A DNA stretch of 63,844 bases from JAJCZB01 sp964350195 (lineage in GTDB: Bacteria; Babelota; Babeliae; Babelales; Vermiphilaceae). A model generated the notes under the pieces. The model was not told the origin of the DNA and made no database searches. It was given only the letters and a program-made list of their open reading frames with translations. The stretch covers positions 1 to 63,844 of the forward strand of contig CAYGJB010000005.1 of the NCBI GenBank assembly GCA_964350195.1, written 5' to 3'. This document shows positions 8,511 to 16,533 of this stretch, in pieces (within the stretch, counting starts at the first letter, position 1; every line of letters begins with the position of its first letter). The position numbers and the translations under genes were made by a program.

Positions 8511-9224
8511 ATGAATAAATACTTTATGTATATAATTTTAGTTTCTAGTTTAGCTACACATAAAAATAGCTTTCCAATGCGAAAGGCTTTTAAGTCTTTT
8601 AAATCAAAAATTAAGAAAGCTAATAGTAAATTACCTGAAGAAATTCTAGCGCTACAACTAAAAAGAAAAACGATAGAGGATAAAATAGAAAAATTAAGCT
8701 CTGAAGTTAATTCAGCATTAGATCCATTTTTTCTAACTAGGCCTAGCTTTCCAGAGCCTGTTAGAAAAAATAAAAAGACTCTTTTAGCTGCTGTTTATTA
8801 TAAGATGCAATATCAATATCCCCAGTTCGATAACTTGATACTAATGTGGCATCTAACAAATAATTTACTCGAAATTAAAGAAGCTGAAATTGATGGTTGC
8901 TCTACAATAGGCCTTACAACTTTCATTAAAAACATACCATTGCAACATAAAAAAATATTAGCTCAGCTGTTATTAAATCATGGATTTGTACCAACAAAAG
9001 AAGATCGGGAATTAGCTTATCTTGAACTGTATGAACGAACAACAGAAGCAACAAAAAAAAGGATGCTTTTGTTAGCTGGGCATATGAAAAACCCAGAAAG
9101 TGATTTTGCACGATTACCTAAAGATGTCATACAAACACATATCGCCCCTTATCTAACGGATGAGGAGCCAATAATTCCAAGAAAATATTGTAAATCCTGT
9201 CCTAAGATCAGACAACTAGAGTAA
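8511..9224 (+). CDS. Secreted helical protein with C-terminal F-box-like motif
   Basis: The protein has a signal-like N-terminus (MNKYFMYIILVSSLATH), a lysine-rich coiled segment (residues 20-70), and a helical middle that resembles degenerate ankyrin-type repeats (ILAQLLLNHGFVPTKEDRELAYLELY). Near the end, LPKDVIQTHIAPYL (residues 202-215) fits the eukaryotic F-box core LPxxxxxxIxxYL. F-box proteins recruit targets to SCF ubiquitin ligases, and intracellular bacteria use them as effectors. The ATG at 8511 follows GTGAGAATTCT and is preferred over 8484. The F-box reading rests on a short motif and could be chance. Confidence 0.6.
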   Translation: MNKYFMYIILVSSLATHKNSFPMRKAFKSFKSKIKKANSKLPEEILALQLKRKTIEDKIEKLSSEVNSALDPFFLTRPSFPEPVRKNKKTLLAAVYYKMQYQYPQFDNLILMWHLTNNLLEIKEAEIDGCSTIGLTTFIKNIPLQHKKILAQLLLNHGFVPTKEDRELAYLELYERTTEATKKRMLLLAGHMKNPESDFARLPKDVIQTHIAPYLTDEEPIIPRKYCKSCPKIRQLE

Positions 9225-9255
9225 AACTTCTACTATAGATCCATTAACAAAAATT

Positions 9256-10134
9256 TTAATCTTCTGATGCAATTAATGCATTGATTGTTTGCCAGCATTG
9301 TTTCTTTTCAATTGGAGGCCCGTCGATAATTTCAGCTGCAATAATCAGAGCTTTCCATAATGCCCAACCTTTTCCACGATTCCAAGTTTCTGCATAAAGT
9401 AAAAGGGTATTTTTAAATATTTGCCGACTTGAACCGCTAAATAATGTCCATGCAATAGCCAAATCGCATGCAGGATCACCTATAGCTAACCCCCCAAAAT
9501 CAATGACTGCGCTAAGCTTTCCATTCTGTATCAGTAGGTTTCCAATTGCGATATCACCATGTATCCAAACGGGTACTTTTTGCCATTGGGTGGCAATTGC
9601 TGATTCCCAAATATTACGGGCTTTCGTGACATCAATTTTTTCTTTTAGAATGTGTAATGCCTGCTGAACTTGATCATCATACACCGATGATGATCCGCCG
9701 CGATAAAAATTGTGTTTGCCTGCAGCAGGGCCACCTGTGGGATCGATTGTATAAAGCGTTTTTAAAAAGTGTCCAAGATCTTGTGCGAGTATATTGAGAT
9801 CAATGTTATCTGAAGATGCGACAGTTTCACCCTCAAGCCATCTATAAACACTCCATGGCCAAGGAAAATTTGCATTTGGTTTTCCCATAACCAATGGCAC
9901 AGGAATCTGATTGGGTAGCAATGGGGCCAATATGGGCAGCCAGCGAAACTCCTTTTCAATTTTATCAGCATATATTTCTGCGCTTGGTAGGCGAATGAGC
10001 ATTGCGTCTCCTAAATGAAACGTCCTATTATCCCATCCCCCGTTATCAACAGGCTTAATTGTTAAATGTTTCCATTGGGGAATTTGAGAATCAATGAGCT
10101 GGCGTACCAAGGCTATATCAATTTTTGGCTGCAT
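9256..10134 (-). CDS. Aminoglycoside phosphotransferase (APH)-family kinase
   Basis: This is a small-molecule kinase of the APH/choline-kinase fold. Visible motifs are a nucleotide-binding start (NGGWDNRTFHLGDAMLIRLP), the catalytic loop WIHGDIAIGNLL with its Asp and Asn, and the metal-binding IDFGGLAIGDPACDLAIAW. The length, 292 residues, is typical. I start at ATG 10134, which leaves a 10-base gap to the upstream kinase; the longer frame from 10194 would overlap it. The family includes antibiotic kinases and many with unknown substrates, so resistance should not be assumed. Confidence 0.85.
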   Translation of the reverse strand: MQPKIDIALVRQLIDSQIPQWKHLTIKPVDNGGWDNRTFHLGDAMLIRLPSAEIYADKIEKEFRWLPILAPLLPNQIPVPLVMGKPNANFPWPWSVYRWLEGETVASSDNIDLNILAQDLGHFLKTLYTIDPTGGPAAGKHNFYRGGSSSVYDDQVQQALHILKEKIDVTKARNIWESAIATQWQKVPVWIHGDIAIGNLLIQNGKLSAVIDFGGLAIGDPACDLAIAWTLFSGSSRQIFKNTLLLYAETWNRGKGWALWKALIIAAEIIDGPPIEKKQCWQTINALIASED

Positions 10135-10144
10135 ACTTCTGCCT

Positions 10145-10693
10145 TTATATATTTTTCGCTTCAAACATTTTAATGAGCTTATTGAGCTCGGCATTATTTT
10201 TAATTACAAAAATCTTTTTCTCGTCTTTATACTTTTCAAGAAGGGATTCAACTATGGGTTTGTGCTTGCGATTAAAGTTCCATACATAGCTTAGAAATTC
10301 CCAACTTGGCATACGTTCAGGACAATCTTTGGCGCTTGAATCACGTACTGTACCATAGCAGGTAATGGCACGTTTAAAAATACGATACAAGCAGAGCCAT
10401 AGGGGGATATCTAAAAAGATAATTACATCCGCTTTTTCAGCACGATAATCAAAATGGCGCACTGCCATTCCTTCAATGATCCAGCCTTCGTATAAAGCTT
10501 CGGCTGGCAGGCCATCTTCTTTATCGCAAAGCTTCTTGTGAACTTTTGCAAATTCTACTCTATCTGGCCGTTGCCACCCGGGCTTCCAAAAATATTGATC
10601 AAGGTGATATATCGTAATACCGGTTATCGCATGAAGCTTTGCAGCTAAGCTTGATTTACCTGAGCCAGGATTGCCAATAATTGCGATTTTCAT
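10145..10693 (-). CDS. P-loop nucleotide kinase, FlaR/adenylate-kinase-like
   Basis: The protein opens with a Walker A motif GNPGSGKSS (residues 7-15) and continues YHLDQYFWKPGWQ, the signature of small kinase-like proteins annotated as DNA topology modulation protein FlaR. A lid-like basic segment (FKRAITCYG) and IIFLDIPLWLCLYRI strand/helix fit the nucleoside-kinase fold. The real substrate is not known for this family. It is ten bases upstream of the APH-like kinase gene and probably co-transcribed with it. Confidence 0.8.
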   Translation of the reverse strand: MKIAIIGNPGSGKSSLAAKLHAITGITIYHLDQYFWKPGWQRPDRVEFAKVHKKLCDKEDGLPAEALYEGWIIEGMAVRHFDYRAEKADVIIFLDIPLWLCLYRIFKRAITCYGTVRDSSAKDCPERMPSWEFLSYVWNFNRKHKPIVESLLEKYKDEKKIFVIKNNAELNKLIKMFEAKNI

Positions 10694-10744
10694 ATATTTT
10701 TTCTAGATCATCTTAGTTGAAACTCTCGTCTCTGGCGCTTTGAA

Positions 10745-12142
10745 TTACTCAACAATCTCATTGTTCTCAACAAGACGCTCATTACGAATACCAACATAAA
10801 TTGCCGCTAGAATCCAAATACCCGTGAGCCCAAAGCTGAACAGCGTGCCATACACCATCAAATCATGCATGTTTGCTTTAAAAACATTATTAATTTGCGC
10901 ACCTCCAAGCTTTGACATCCGTCCTCCAAATACATCAATAAAGCCCTTAGCTTTAAACTTAACGTCTTTGCTTGTTGGAATATACATCATCTCTTTTACG
11001 GGATTATTTACCGCATAACCAAGTCCTTTAGCAATCATCATAACAATAAACGTAGCCATCAAAAGTTGGCCTGCGTTTGGTGATCCAAAAGTATAAAAAA
11101 CAAAAAGAAACGAAAAAGAAATACCCAAGGATATTGGGAAAAAAAGTAGCCCGAATCGCAATCCAAATCGCTTAATGAGATAACTAGTTCCTAAAAGTGC
11201 CATTAAAAAAGAAAGGCCATTTGTTGCCATTCCGTACATGCCCTGAAACTGCGCAAAACCAAGCTCCCCTGAAAAACGAGGAAAAACATCTGCTTGTGAT
11301 TGCATTTGGTATTCAATTATCTGATTTATTACTTCATACAGCGTAGAAACGATCAAAATACCAAATATGTATGGACGCATAAAAATAAGTTTAAGACCAA
11401 CAGTAAAGCTCTCAAAAAAGCCTTCTTTCTTCTTTTGTTTCGATGCGACTTGAGGATTACCTACCATTTGTGAGGCAGGAATTACTTTCATGAAATAGCT
11501 AATCACAAACATAATTGAAATTACAAAACAACTTACCAATGCAAAAAGCTTCCACATACCTACTCGATGAACAATGAATAGTAATGAAGATCCACCGATA
11601 CCACCAAATTGAGCAGCAGCAAGAATCATAGGATACCCACTTTTTGCTTGATCAGTGGTGCAGATACTGTTGGTAAATGACCAAAACAGTGCAACAACTA
11701 AAGAGCCAAAGCTTTCAACTGCAAAAAAGGAAACCCATCCAAGCACTCCAAGAAGATATTTCCCAAGAAACTGATCGCCATACATATCTCGTAAAATCAG
11801 AGCTATCGTAATGCCACCAAAAATAAAGGCATAAACTGAACAAATAATATAGAACAAGACATGCTTTTTAAAGAGGTCAATAAGCTTGGAATAAACAAGC
11901 ACTAAGGCGAACACAACGATTGGAGACCAGAATTTAGCAACAGGCTGAAATAACCTTCCTTGACTCGGAAGCCAACCGAGAGATTCGGGAAACGCTATTT
12001 TATAAAACAAAGTGGTTTTAAGTAATCGAACAAGCCAATAGCTGCCAATTATAAAAAAAAAAGTGAGCGATAAAAGACTAAATTTTTTGATTTCTTCTTT
12101 TTGAAGGTCGGGATAAAAATAGTGAACGAGAGGGGTGAACAT
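10745..12142 (-). CDS. NTT-family nucleotide translocase (ATP/ADP translocase type)
   Basis: A polytopic inner-membrane carrier (about 11-12 hydrophobic segments, 466 residues) of the family that lets Rickettsia, Chlamydia and plastids exchange ATP for ADP or import nucleotides. Family signatures are clear: LFWSFTNSICTTDQAKSGYP (about 147-166) and NNPVKEMMYIP followed by FIDVFGGRMSKLGGA near the C-terminus, matching the conserved DPTKEMAYIPL and DVIGGRFGKSGGA blocks. I start at ATG 12142, with AAAGGATTTCA upstream. The longer frame from 12304 adds non-homologous sequence. The counter-ion and substrate (ATP/ADP, other NTPs or NAD) cannot be read from sequence. Confidence 0.93.
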   Translation of the reverse strand: MFTPLVHYFYPDLQKEEIKKFSLLSLTFFFIIGSYWLVRLLKTTLFYKIAFPESLGWLPSQGRLFQPVAKFWSPIVVFALVLVYSKLIDLFKKHVLFYIICSVYAFIFGGITIALILRDMYGDQFLGKYLLGVLGWVSFFAVESFGSLVVALFWSFTNSICTTDQAKSGYPMILAAAQFGGIGGSSLLFIVHRVGMWKLFALVSCFVISIMFVISYFMKVIPASQMVGNPQVASKQKKKEGFFESFTVGLKLIFMRPYIFGILIVSTLYEVINQIIEYQMQSQADVFPRFSGELGFAQFQGMYGMATNGLSFLMALLGTSYLIKRFGLRFGLLFFPISLGISFSFLFVFYTFGSPNAGQLLMATFIVMMIAKGLGYAVNNPVKEMMYIPTSKDVKFKAKGFIDVFGGRMSKLGGAQINNVFKANMHDLMVYGTLFSFGLTGIWILAAIYVGIRNERLVENNEIVE

Positions 12143-12470
12143 TGAAATCCTTTCATAAAATGATCCAGAGAAGCATCGTCGTATCATTACATACAACACT
12201 CTATCGTTTTGAAATAAGATTATACAAAGTTCATTAGCCTCCTCTTGCTTTCTATAAAGAATTTCAAAAGTAATAATGTACAATAAGACAGAGATTGCCC
12301 GCACAGAATTACTTACGATTTGTACATTTTTATAGTCCCATAAAAATCCTATTTTGTAAAGACAAAACCGCTTTAAATAGCCGCTTCAGCTTTCGCTGTA
12401 GAAGTGGTTTTGAAGGGACAATAAATCGTCTAACTCGAATAAACTCTACACTTAAAAATAGGTTCTTAGA
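12143..12470. other. Gene-free stretch between pilB and the translocase gene
   Basis: It contains the translocase ribosome binding site and one imperfect hairpin near 12381-12407. No coding signal is convincing. Confidence 0.5.
12381..12407. terminator. Imperfect hairpin, possible terminator of pilB
   Basis: CCGCTTC pairs with GAAGTGG (one G-T pair) and AGC with GCT, closing a short loop, with a three-base bulge. Neither strand has a strong T run after it, so termination is only a possibility. Confidence 0.3.
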
Positions 12471-13643
12471 TCACGCTACAATCCGAGCTAGCTCTTCAAG
12501 CGAGATTGTTCCCTCTTTCACTTTGGCAAGACCATCCTGAAGCAATGTAGTCATGCCATCCTTAAGAGCCTGAGCATAAATATCGTCAAAGATTGGATGG
12601 GAAACAATGAGCGCGCGAAGCTCTGGAGTGATAATAAGAAGTTCAAAAATGCCTATTCGCCCTCGGTAGCCCCTATTATCACACTGACTACATCCCTTTG
12701 CATGAAAGAGCTGCATATCATCAGGAATACCGAGTCGTTTGCATATATGATCATAAGATGAGTCTTTGTTGACGGGCTCTTTGCAAGCGGTGCACAGTTT
12801 TCTCACAAGCCTTTGAGCAAGCACACCACTTAAAGAAGCATTGATTAAAAATGGCTCGATCCCCATATCCATTAAACGCATCACCGCGCTGGGTGCATCA
12901 TTAGTATGCAAAGTTGAAAGAACTAGATGGCCTGTGAGAGCTGCCTCTATTGCCACACGAGCCGTTTGCTTGTCACGAATCTCACCCACCATTAGAATAT
13001 CTGGATCTTGGCGCAAAAGAGAACGAATACCCTGCTCAAACGTGAACCCTGCATCGGGATTTATATGCCCTTGGGTGACCCCATCAAGATTGTATTCCAC
13101 CGGATCTTCTAATGTTACAATATTTTTTTCTGGCGCATGCACCGCAGAAAGAAGTGCGTATAAAGTGGTTGTTTTACCAGAGCCTGTGGGGCCAGTGACT
13201 AAAAAAAAGCCGTTCTGCTTGCGAGTTATTTCCTGGATACGATTTTGCATGTGCTGCACAAAACCAAGCTGATCTACCGACATTGAATGAGCTGCGCGAT
13301 CTAGAATTCTCACCACCATCTTTTCACCATACAGCGAAGGAAATGTAGAAACCCGAAAATCGATAGGATTATTTTCAACCGTCTTTGAAAATTTGCCATC
13401 TTGAGGTAGCCGCTTTTCAGCAATATTCATATGCCCAAGTACTTTCAGACGAGAAATAACTTGCTGCATAATTGAATGAGAAATGGGATTCTGATCATAC
13501 AGCACCCCATCAACTCTAAAACGAACTCGTAAATGTTTTTCGCACGGCTCCAGGTGAATATCAGAAGCGCTTTGAGCAATTGCATCGTGAATAACGCTAT
13601 CCACTTGCCGAATAACTGATTGATCTTGAGGAGATGAAAACAT
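12471..13643 (-). CDS. pilB: PilB/GspE-type secretion ATPase, ATPase domain only
   Basis: This is the motor ATPase that powers type IV pilus extension or a type II secretion pseudopilus. The N2 domain (ASDIHLEP...VRFRVDGVL, residues 26-48) is followed by Walker A GPTGSGKTT (151-159), Asp box, Walker B (DPDILMVGEIRDKQTA) and a four-Cys zinc site (CTAC...CSQC). The usual N-terminal MshEN domain is missing here and is encoded by the separate upstream gene, whose stop lies two bases before this ATG, in a different phase. The break falls in the flexible linker, so two interacting polypeptides are plausible. Confidence 0.93.
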   Translation of the reverse strand: MFSSPQDQSVIRQVDSVIHDAIAQSASDIHLEPCEKHLRVRFRVDGVLYDQNPISHSIMQQVISRLKVLGHMNIAEKRLPQDGKFSKTVENNPIDFRVSTFPSLYGEKMVVRILDRAAHSMSVDQLGFVQHMQNRIQEITRKQNGFFLVTGPTGSGKTTTLYALLSAVHAPEKNIVTLEDPVEYNLDGVTQGHINPDAGFTFEQGIRSLLRQDPDILMVGEIRDKQTARVAIEAALTGHLVLSTLHTNDAPSAVMRLMDMGIEPFLINASLSGVLAQRLVRKLCTACKEPVNKDSSYDHICKRLGIPDDMQLFHAKGCSQCDNRGYRGRIGIFELLIITPELRALIVSHPIFDDIYAQALKDGMTTLLQDGLAKVKEGTISLEELARIVA

Positions 13644-13645
13644 TA

Positions 13646-14206
13646 TTAATCTCGCTCAAAGTCATCATACGCAAGGTCGTCAATTTCTCGTTCTTGTTGA
13701 ATATCGGTTTCTCTCATATCCCGCGTTTGATCAAGATCCTCTTCAAAATCAGCGCTCGTGAGAGATTGATCATAAAACTCATTCACCGCGTCCATGATAT
13801 CTTGGCGAACGCCAACATTAAAGCGAATATCATATGACACATGATTGCCAATACTTACCAACAATTCTTGATCATTAGGATTACTTACCACCATGATGAG
13901 CATATTTTCGTCAAGTTCCAATGGAATTATTGCACGATTAAAAAGAAGATTTTTAGGAAACATGCGCAATAGGGCATGATCAAAAAAATACCCAACTACA
14001 TCGAAAGCGGGAACTTGAAAAAACTCTGCTAATGCTGGAAGCAGATCATCTCTATCTACAATTCCCTCATCAAGCAAAAAATCGTCAAAATAAGGTTTTC
14101 CCGAACCTTCAAACGCTTCTGCTAGCGCATTAAATTCATCTTTTGGGAGCACATTTCGCTTGTGTAAAATCCTGGTGAGCCCTTTTACAAACGCTTCATG
14201 CTTCAT
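13646..14206 (-). CDS. Stand-alone MshEN (GspE N-terminal) domain protein
   Basis: The 186-residue protein matches the N-terminal part of PilB/GspE ATPases: short helices with GSGKPYFDDFLLDEGIVDRDDLLPALAEFFQVPAFDV (positions 30-65), then FPKNLLFNRAIIPLELDENMLIMVVSNPND and IRFNVGVRQDIMDAVNEFY. These MshEN motifs can bind cyclic di-GMP in some proteins; here a full LxxxxxxxGxx-type pair is not obvious. An acidic tail (DFEEDLDQTRDM...) follows. It sits immediately upstream of the ATPase gene and likely forms the other half of one machine. Confidence 0.85.
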   Translation of the reverse strand: MKHEAFVKGLTRILHKRNVLPKDEFNALAEAFEGSGKPYFDDFLLDEGIVDRDDLLPALAEFFQVPAFDVVGYFFDHALLRMFPKNLLFNRAIIPLELDENMLIMVVSNPNDQELLVSIGNHVSYDIRFNVGVRQDIMDAVNEFYDQSLTSADFEEDLDQTRDMRETDIQQEREIDDLAYDDFERD

Positions 14207-14217
14207 ACTTTCCTTGC

Positions 14218-14682
14218 TTAGCCAACTTTCAGGCCTATAAAAAGTCCCACTAAATAACTCACGCTAATGAGCATATTTACCTTTACCCATTCCCAAATAG
14301 TCGCGACAAGGCTATCTGCAGTTACAGTCTGTGCCGCGTGAATACCAAAAACCTCATTCACTTTGTCCCAATTAACCATAACGTTAATTACTTCAAGGTG
14401 CGATAAAACCCCTAACCCTATAAATACAAGAACGCACGCAAGAACATAGGTGCTATATTTTTTTAATAAAAAACCAGAAATAAACCCTATGCCACCATAC
14501 AAGCCCGCTTCCAGAAACTTATCTTTAGAGTGCTTAACTCTATCCATGATGTTTTGGAAATTTAAATTTTCTTTTATGCTGTCAAGCATTCCAGATGAGG
14601 CTTGGCCTGTGGTCATTTCGAGTGCAGCAGGAGCTTGCATTGCATCCTGCATCATATCATTCATCATTTCTTGTTCGCCCAT
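14218..14682 (-). CDS. FUN14-family membrane protein
   Basis: After a Met-rich soluble head (residues 1-55) the protein shows the FUN14 pattern: GGIGFISGFLLKKYSTYVLACVLVFIGLGVLSHL, then INVMVNWDKV, then a last segment SVSYLVGLFIGLKVG. FUN14 proteins occur in archaea, bacteria and eukaryotes, where FUNDC1 is a mitophagy receptor on the mitochondrial outer membrane; bacterial functions are unknown. The gene is 11 bases upstream of the MshEN gene and probably in its operon. The assignment comes from motif recall, so it is moderate. Confidence 0.65.
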   Translation of the reverse strand: MGEQEMMNDMMQDAMQAPAALEMTTGQASSGMLDSIKENLNFQNIMDRVKHSKDKFLEAGLYGGIGFISGFLLKKYSTYVLACVLVFIGLGVLSHLEVINVMVNWDKVNEVFGIHAAQTVTADSLVATIWEWVKVNMLISVSYLVGLFIGLKVG

Positions 14683-14771
14683 AATAACCCTTTCGAAAAA
14701 GATAATCGGTACCTATTTGCTTATTAGTATAGATTTGATTGAAATAGACACGCAAGAAAATGATAGCGCTC

Positions 14772-14799
14772 AAAAAAAAGAGGTGCCAAAAAGGCACCC
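14772..14799 (-). terminator. Rho-independent terminator of the HU gene
   Basis: On the minus strand GGTGCC, a TTTTT loop and GGCACC are followed by TCTTTTTTTT. It lies about 30 bases past the HU stop codon. Confidence 0.88.
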
Positions 14800-14826
14800 C
14801 TGCTAGCTTTTCCAGCGATTAGCCAA

Positions 14827-15099
14827 TTATTTAACCATTGACTTTAGCGCTTTTCCTGGCTTAAATTTAGGAACTTTTTTAGCCGGGATGCTCATTTTCT
14901 TACCGGTTACTGGATTCACACCAGAACGAGCCTTACGTTTCATAACTGAAAACGTCCCAAATCCAGTCAAAGAAACTGACTTGTTTTGCTTTAACGCGTT
15001 TCCGATGGTGCCAATGAACGCTTCAAGACATTCCTTTACCGTAGCCTTAGATAGCTTTGTAAGCTTTGCCATCTGGTCGATAATTTTTGCTTTATTCAT
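14827..15099 (-). CDS. hup: HU-family DNA-binding protein
   Basis: A 90-residue nucleoid protein that dimerises and bends DNA. The sequence follows the family from end to end: MNKAKIIDQMAKLTKLSKATVKECLEAF, SVSLTGFGTFSVMKRKARSGVNPVTGKKM, and a lysine-rich tail IPAKKVPKFKPGKALK. The ribosome binding site AAGGATCCTTA is ideal. The gene is monocistronic, with its own promoter candidate and a strong terminator. Confidence 0.97.
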   Translation of the reverse strand: MNKAKIIDQMAKLTKLSKATVKECLEAFIGTIGNALKQNKSVSLTGFGTFSVMKRKARSGVNPVTGKKMSIPAKKVPKFKPGKALKSMVK

Positions 15100-15149
15100 T
15101 AAGGATCCTTATGTTGATTTACTCCGCTAAAGCAAATAAATTAGTACTA

Positions 15150-15183
15150 GTTTGTAACTTATCTTTCGCTCTGCTTTTGTCAA
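15150..15183 (-). promoter_or_regulatory. Candidate promoter of the HU gene
   Basis: A perfect TTGACA lies at 15183-15178 on the minus strand. The -10 region 16-17 bases further is only weakly matched (TAAGTT), so the -35 carries the call. The leader would be about 45-50 bases. Confidence 0.4.
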
Positions 15184-15304
15184 GTTTTCTCTATTTTGAA
15201 ATAAAAAAATAGTCTTAAAAAAATCCTTTTAACTTTTTTTTCATTTCAACGATTGTTCCCTACGTATTTAAAACATAGGATACTCCGCTATGAAGCGAAG
15301 AGTA

Positions 15305-15390
15305 TGGTGCCGAGAGCCGGACTCGAACCGGCACAGGCTAAGCCCGAAGGATTTTAAGTCCTTTGCGTCTACCTATTCCGCCATCCCGGC
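15305..15390 (-). tRNA. tRNA-Leu (anticodon UAA)
   Basis: The minus strand folds into a class II tRNA: acceptor GCCGGGA/TCTCGGC, anticodon stem GGAC...TCC with loop CTTAAAA giving anticodon TAA, a variable arm, and a T loop GTTCGAGTCC. The discriminator is A, and the CCA end is encoded at 15307-15305. Confidence 0.96.
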
Positions 15391-15399
15391 AACAATTTC

Positions 15400-15473
15400 T
15401 GGAGGCGGCACCCGGATTTGAACCGGGGATCAGGGATTTGCAGTCCCATGCCTTACCACTTGGCTATGCCGCC
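15400..15473 (-). tRNA. tRNA-Cys (anticodon GCA)
   Basis: The minus strand gives acceptor GGCGGCA/TGCCGCC, anticodon loop CTGCAAA with anticodon GCA, and T loop GTTCAAATCC. The discriminator is U73, a hallmark of tRNA-Cys, and CCA is encoded. Its first ten bases contain the stop codon of the upstream rhodanese gene. It is ten bases upstream of tRNA-Leu, so both are likely cut from one transcript. Confidence 0.96.
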
Positions 15474-15955
15474 AAATCAGATTTTTTCGAAGAAACTTTC
15501 ATTTTCTGAGCAAGCTCTTGCGTTGAAATAACAGGAATTTTTGGCGATTCATCCTGTGGTATCTGACGGCATACTTTTTTCAAATATGCTTTTTCTTGAG
15601 GGCCATTCACAGGCAACCCCTGCTGATACCACTCTGCCATTCCCGCTTCATATACGCACACTTTGTCAAACCCCTTTTCACACAGCGACTTCGCTGCATA
15701 CTCGCTGCTGGTGCATTGATAATTTGAGCAATAGATCACTACTTCAGCATCTTTATCCACCATCTCAGCTATTTGATCTACTTTTTCAAAGGGTACGTTA
15801 ATAGATCCTTTAATATGGCAATCATTATAAAGCTCTTCTTCAAGTACATTTACTATTACCAACCCTTGCTTTTTTCCGGCCTTTTTTTCAGGCCAACAAG
15901 CGGGCAATAAAAACAATAGAAAAAAAAATAAAAAAGATTGTTTCTTAGTTGCCAT
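15464..15955 (-). CDS. Rhodanese-domain lipoprotein
   Basis: The N-terminus is a lipoprotein signal peptide with lipobox LPAC (Cys at residue 20), so the protein is lipid-anchored in the envelope. The mature part is a single rhodanese domain: DCHIKGSINVPFEKV and the active-site loop VVIYCSNYQCTSSEYAA with the catalytic Cys at 76, then GMAEWYQQGLPV. It would transfer sulfane sulfur or serve redox/thiol chemistry. The last codons and TAG stop lie inside tRNA-Cys. A second, cytosolic rhodanese is the next gene upstream. Confidence 0.85.
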   Translation of the reverse strand: MATKKQSFLFFFLLFLLPACWPEKKAGKKQGLVIVNVLEEELYNDCHIKGSINVPFEKVDQIAEMVDKDAEVVIYCSNYQCTSSEYAAKSLCEKGFDKVCVYEAGMAEWYQQGLPVNGPQEKAYLKKVCRQIPQDESPKIPVISTQELAQKMKVSSKKSDLAA

Positions 15956-16047
15956 AATAGTCCTTATTAACCTATCAAACGCAGTATTATGGTAGCATAT
16001 TTGCCCTCTAATGCAAAGAGGAATAACCTCTTTCTTCCATGAGCCGA

Positions 16048-16422
16048 CTAAAGAAGGTTTTTTAGATTCGCGAGAGATATCTCTCGTACTCTGCCATCAC
16101 CTTCTGGCTTTTGATGCTTATCTTGCAAATAAGAAAGCGTACAATCGCCTTCAGTGGCCAAGCCATACTGCTTCCATTCTGCCATACCTCCCTCAAAGGC
16201 CCAAACGTTTTTAAACCCCTGATCATGAATTAAATGCCATGCTTTTCGACTCGCAGAGCAGGAAAAGCTGGCACAATACAATACAATCTTTTGGTTTTTA
16301 TCCATGAGTCCTTGAGCAAACTCAGGAATTTTTTCAAGCGGCACGCTTATAGAACCAGGAATATGGCAATCCTCATAACTCAGCTTATCTAAAACATTTA
16401 TTAATAAAAGCGAGTCTGGCAT
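16048..16422 (-). CDS. Single-domain rhodanese-like protein
   Basis: A cytosolic rhodanese domain with YEDCHIPGSISVPLEKIPE, the loop IVLYCASFSCSASRKAW (catalytic Cys in YCAS), and GGMAEWKQYGL. It is clearly related to the lipoprotein rhodanese downstream and probably arose by duplication. I use ATG 16422, preceded by AAAGGAAAAA. The frame from 16446 lacks a binding site. Confidence 0.85.
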   Translation of the reverse strand: MPDSLLLINVLDKLSYEDCHIPGSISVPLEKIPEFAQGLMDKNQKIVLYCASFSCSASRKAWHLIHDQGFKNVWAFEGGMAEWKQYGLATEGDCTLSYLQDKHQKPEGDGRVREISLANLKNLL

Positions 16423-16533
16423 TATTTTTTCCTTTCTGCATAGCAATCTTTTTTATCAAAAATTCCTCAAGCTACTACTACATCAGCCTTGGAATGCAGA
16501 TAGCAAATTCTGCAAGTATCGAAATTTATTGCT

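Noticed and set aside
9256..10134. Antibiotic-resistance gene call for the APH-like kinase
   Set aside because: The family is broad and no aminoglycoside-specific feature is visible; the kinase fold is all that can be supported.
12841..13272. 143-codon plus-strand frame opposite pilB
   Set aside because: Antisense shadow of the strongly conserved ATPase gene, no start signal.
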